A stretch of 64,000 bases of DNA from Lysobacterales bacterium 66-474 (lineage in GTDB: Bacteria; Pseudomonadota; Gammaproteobacteria; Xanthomonadales; Rhodanobacteraceae): positions 62,001 through 126,000 of the forward strand of contig MKWP01000016.1 in NCBI GenBank assembly GCA_001899805.1. The letters are read 5' to 3'. How positions within the stretch are numbered: position 1 is the stretch's first letter; each line of letters starts with the position of its first letter. A model generated the notes under the pieces. That model searched no databases and was not told where the DNA came from. It saw only the letters and a list, made by a program, of their open reading frames with translations. This document shows, one piece after another, positions 63,230 through 64,000 of the stretch. The position numbers and the translations under genes were made by a program.

Positions 63230-64000
63230 GCCGCCCTCCTGCGCCAGCCATCGCGCATCTGCGAATAGGCATCCGCCCATAAGCGTCCCACGGCTTGGAA
63301 CGAAAGCGTGGCGTCGAAATGCGCACGTACCTGTTGCGGTGATGCTTGTCCGGTTGCCGCGAGGAACAGCGCATCGGCCAGGCGCTTTGCATCCCCGCAT
63401 GGCCACAGCTGGCCGATGCGTCTGCCACCGGTCAGTGCGCGAAATGCCGGGATGTCCGTCAGTACCGGCGTGACGCCGCAGGCGATGGCCTCCATCGCGG
63501 CATAACCGCTGCCCTCGGCGCGGCTGCCCGAGACGAACAGGTCGGCGGCGCGCAGCAGCGTTTCGACCTGGACATGCGGCACCTCACCCAGAAGATGCAC
63601 CCGCCCGGCCAACCGCGGGTCGTCGGCGATCCTCGCCCGCACCTCGGCCAGCATCGGCGCTGCTCCGAAAGCACACCAAAGCTGCAGACCCGGCAGACGT
63701 GACGCCGCGAGCGCGATACCCTCGAACACCGTCAGGGGATCCTTGCCGCGGCTAAGGCGCCCCACCCACAGCACGCAGGGATCGCCGTACAGGCCCGTGG
63801 CGGCGCGTGCGCGCGAACGATTGCCCGGCGTGAAACGGCTGCTGGACTCGGGGATCGCAAACAGCCGCGTAGTGGGGCCGAACATGCCGGCCGCCACGAA
63901 CGGCTGCGCCTGATCGAGCGACGTGAAGGCAACGCCGGACGCCTTCGCGAAACAGCGCCGGTGTCGCGGGCGCCGCCACCAGCGTGGCACGCGGTCCGCA
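63226..64000 (-). CDS. Glycosyltransferase family 4, truncated by the window end
   Basis: CVLWVGRLSRGKDPLTVFEGIALAASRLPGLQLWCAFGAAP...DLFVSGSRAEGSGYAAMEAIACGVTPVLTDIPAFRALTG. Confidence 0.88.
   Translation of the reverse strand, partial: ADRVPRWWRRPRHRRCFAKASGVAFTSLDQAQPFVAAGMFGPTTRLFAIPESSSRFTPGNRSRARAATGLYGDPCVLWVGRLSRGKDPLTVFEGIALAASRLPGLQLWCAFGAAPMLAEVRARIADDPRLAGRVHLLGEVPHVQVETLLRAADLFVSGSRAEGSGYAAMEAIACGVTPVLTDIPAFRALTGGRRIGQLWPCGDAKRLADALFLAATGQASPQQVRAHFDATLSFQAVGRLWADAYSQMRDGWRRRAA

Overview
This 64 kb high-GC window is a chromosomal segment, probably from a gammaproteobacterium of the Xanthomonadales/Rhodanobacteraceae type (inferred from gene content only). The left two thirds is mostly housekeeping: a split class II ribonucleotide reductase (nrdJa/nrdJb) with a histone-H1-like gene between the halves, a Do-like protease, a PBP-LysM protein, an M17 peptidase, a two-component system facing PepSY and PAP2 genes, monomeric isocitrate dehydrogenase, hrpB, thiC with a TPP riboswitch, a TolC-family protein, waaA, pyrF, plsB and glmS. 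The right third (about 42-64 kb) is a surface-polysaccharide/tailoring region. It holds an XrtA-type sugar transferase, a divergent module (HPr-kinase-like protein + ABC exporter facing B12-radical SAM + nucleotidyltransferase + GT2), a radical SAM/SPASM gene, and a tightly overlapping operon with Wzm/Wzt, glycosyltransferases, a methyltransferase and a sulfotransferase-GT2-GT2 fusion. The most interesting items read from the sequence are: (1) the HprK-like/ABC/B12-rSAM/NTase module with no visible precursor peptide; (2) a two-copy inverted REP element (BIME-like) inserted in frame in hrpB, with the edge of a RAYT transposase in the same window; (3) three half-sites at an 11-bp period upstream of both the PepSY and PAP2 genes next to an OmpR-type regulator; (4) the histone-like gene between nrdJa and nrdJb; (5) two unusual domain fusions. 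No tRNA, rRNA, CRISPR array or prophage was recognised. No database searches were run, so family names are from recall of motifs.
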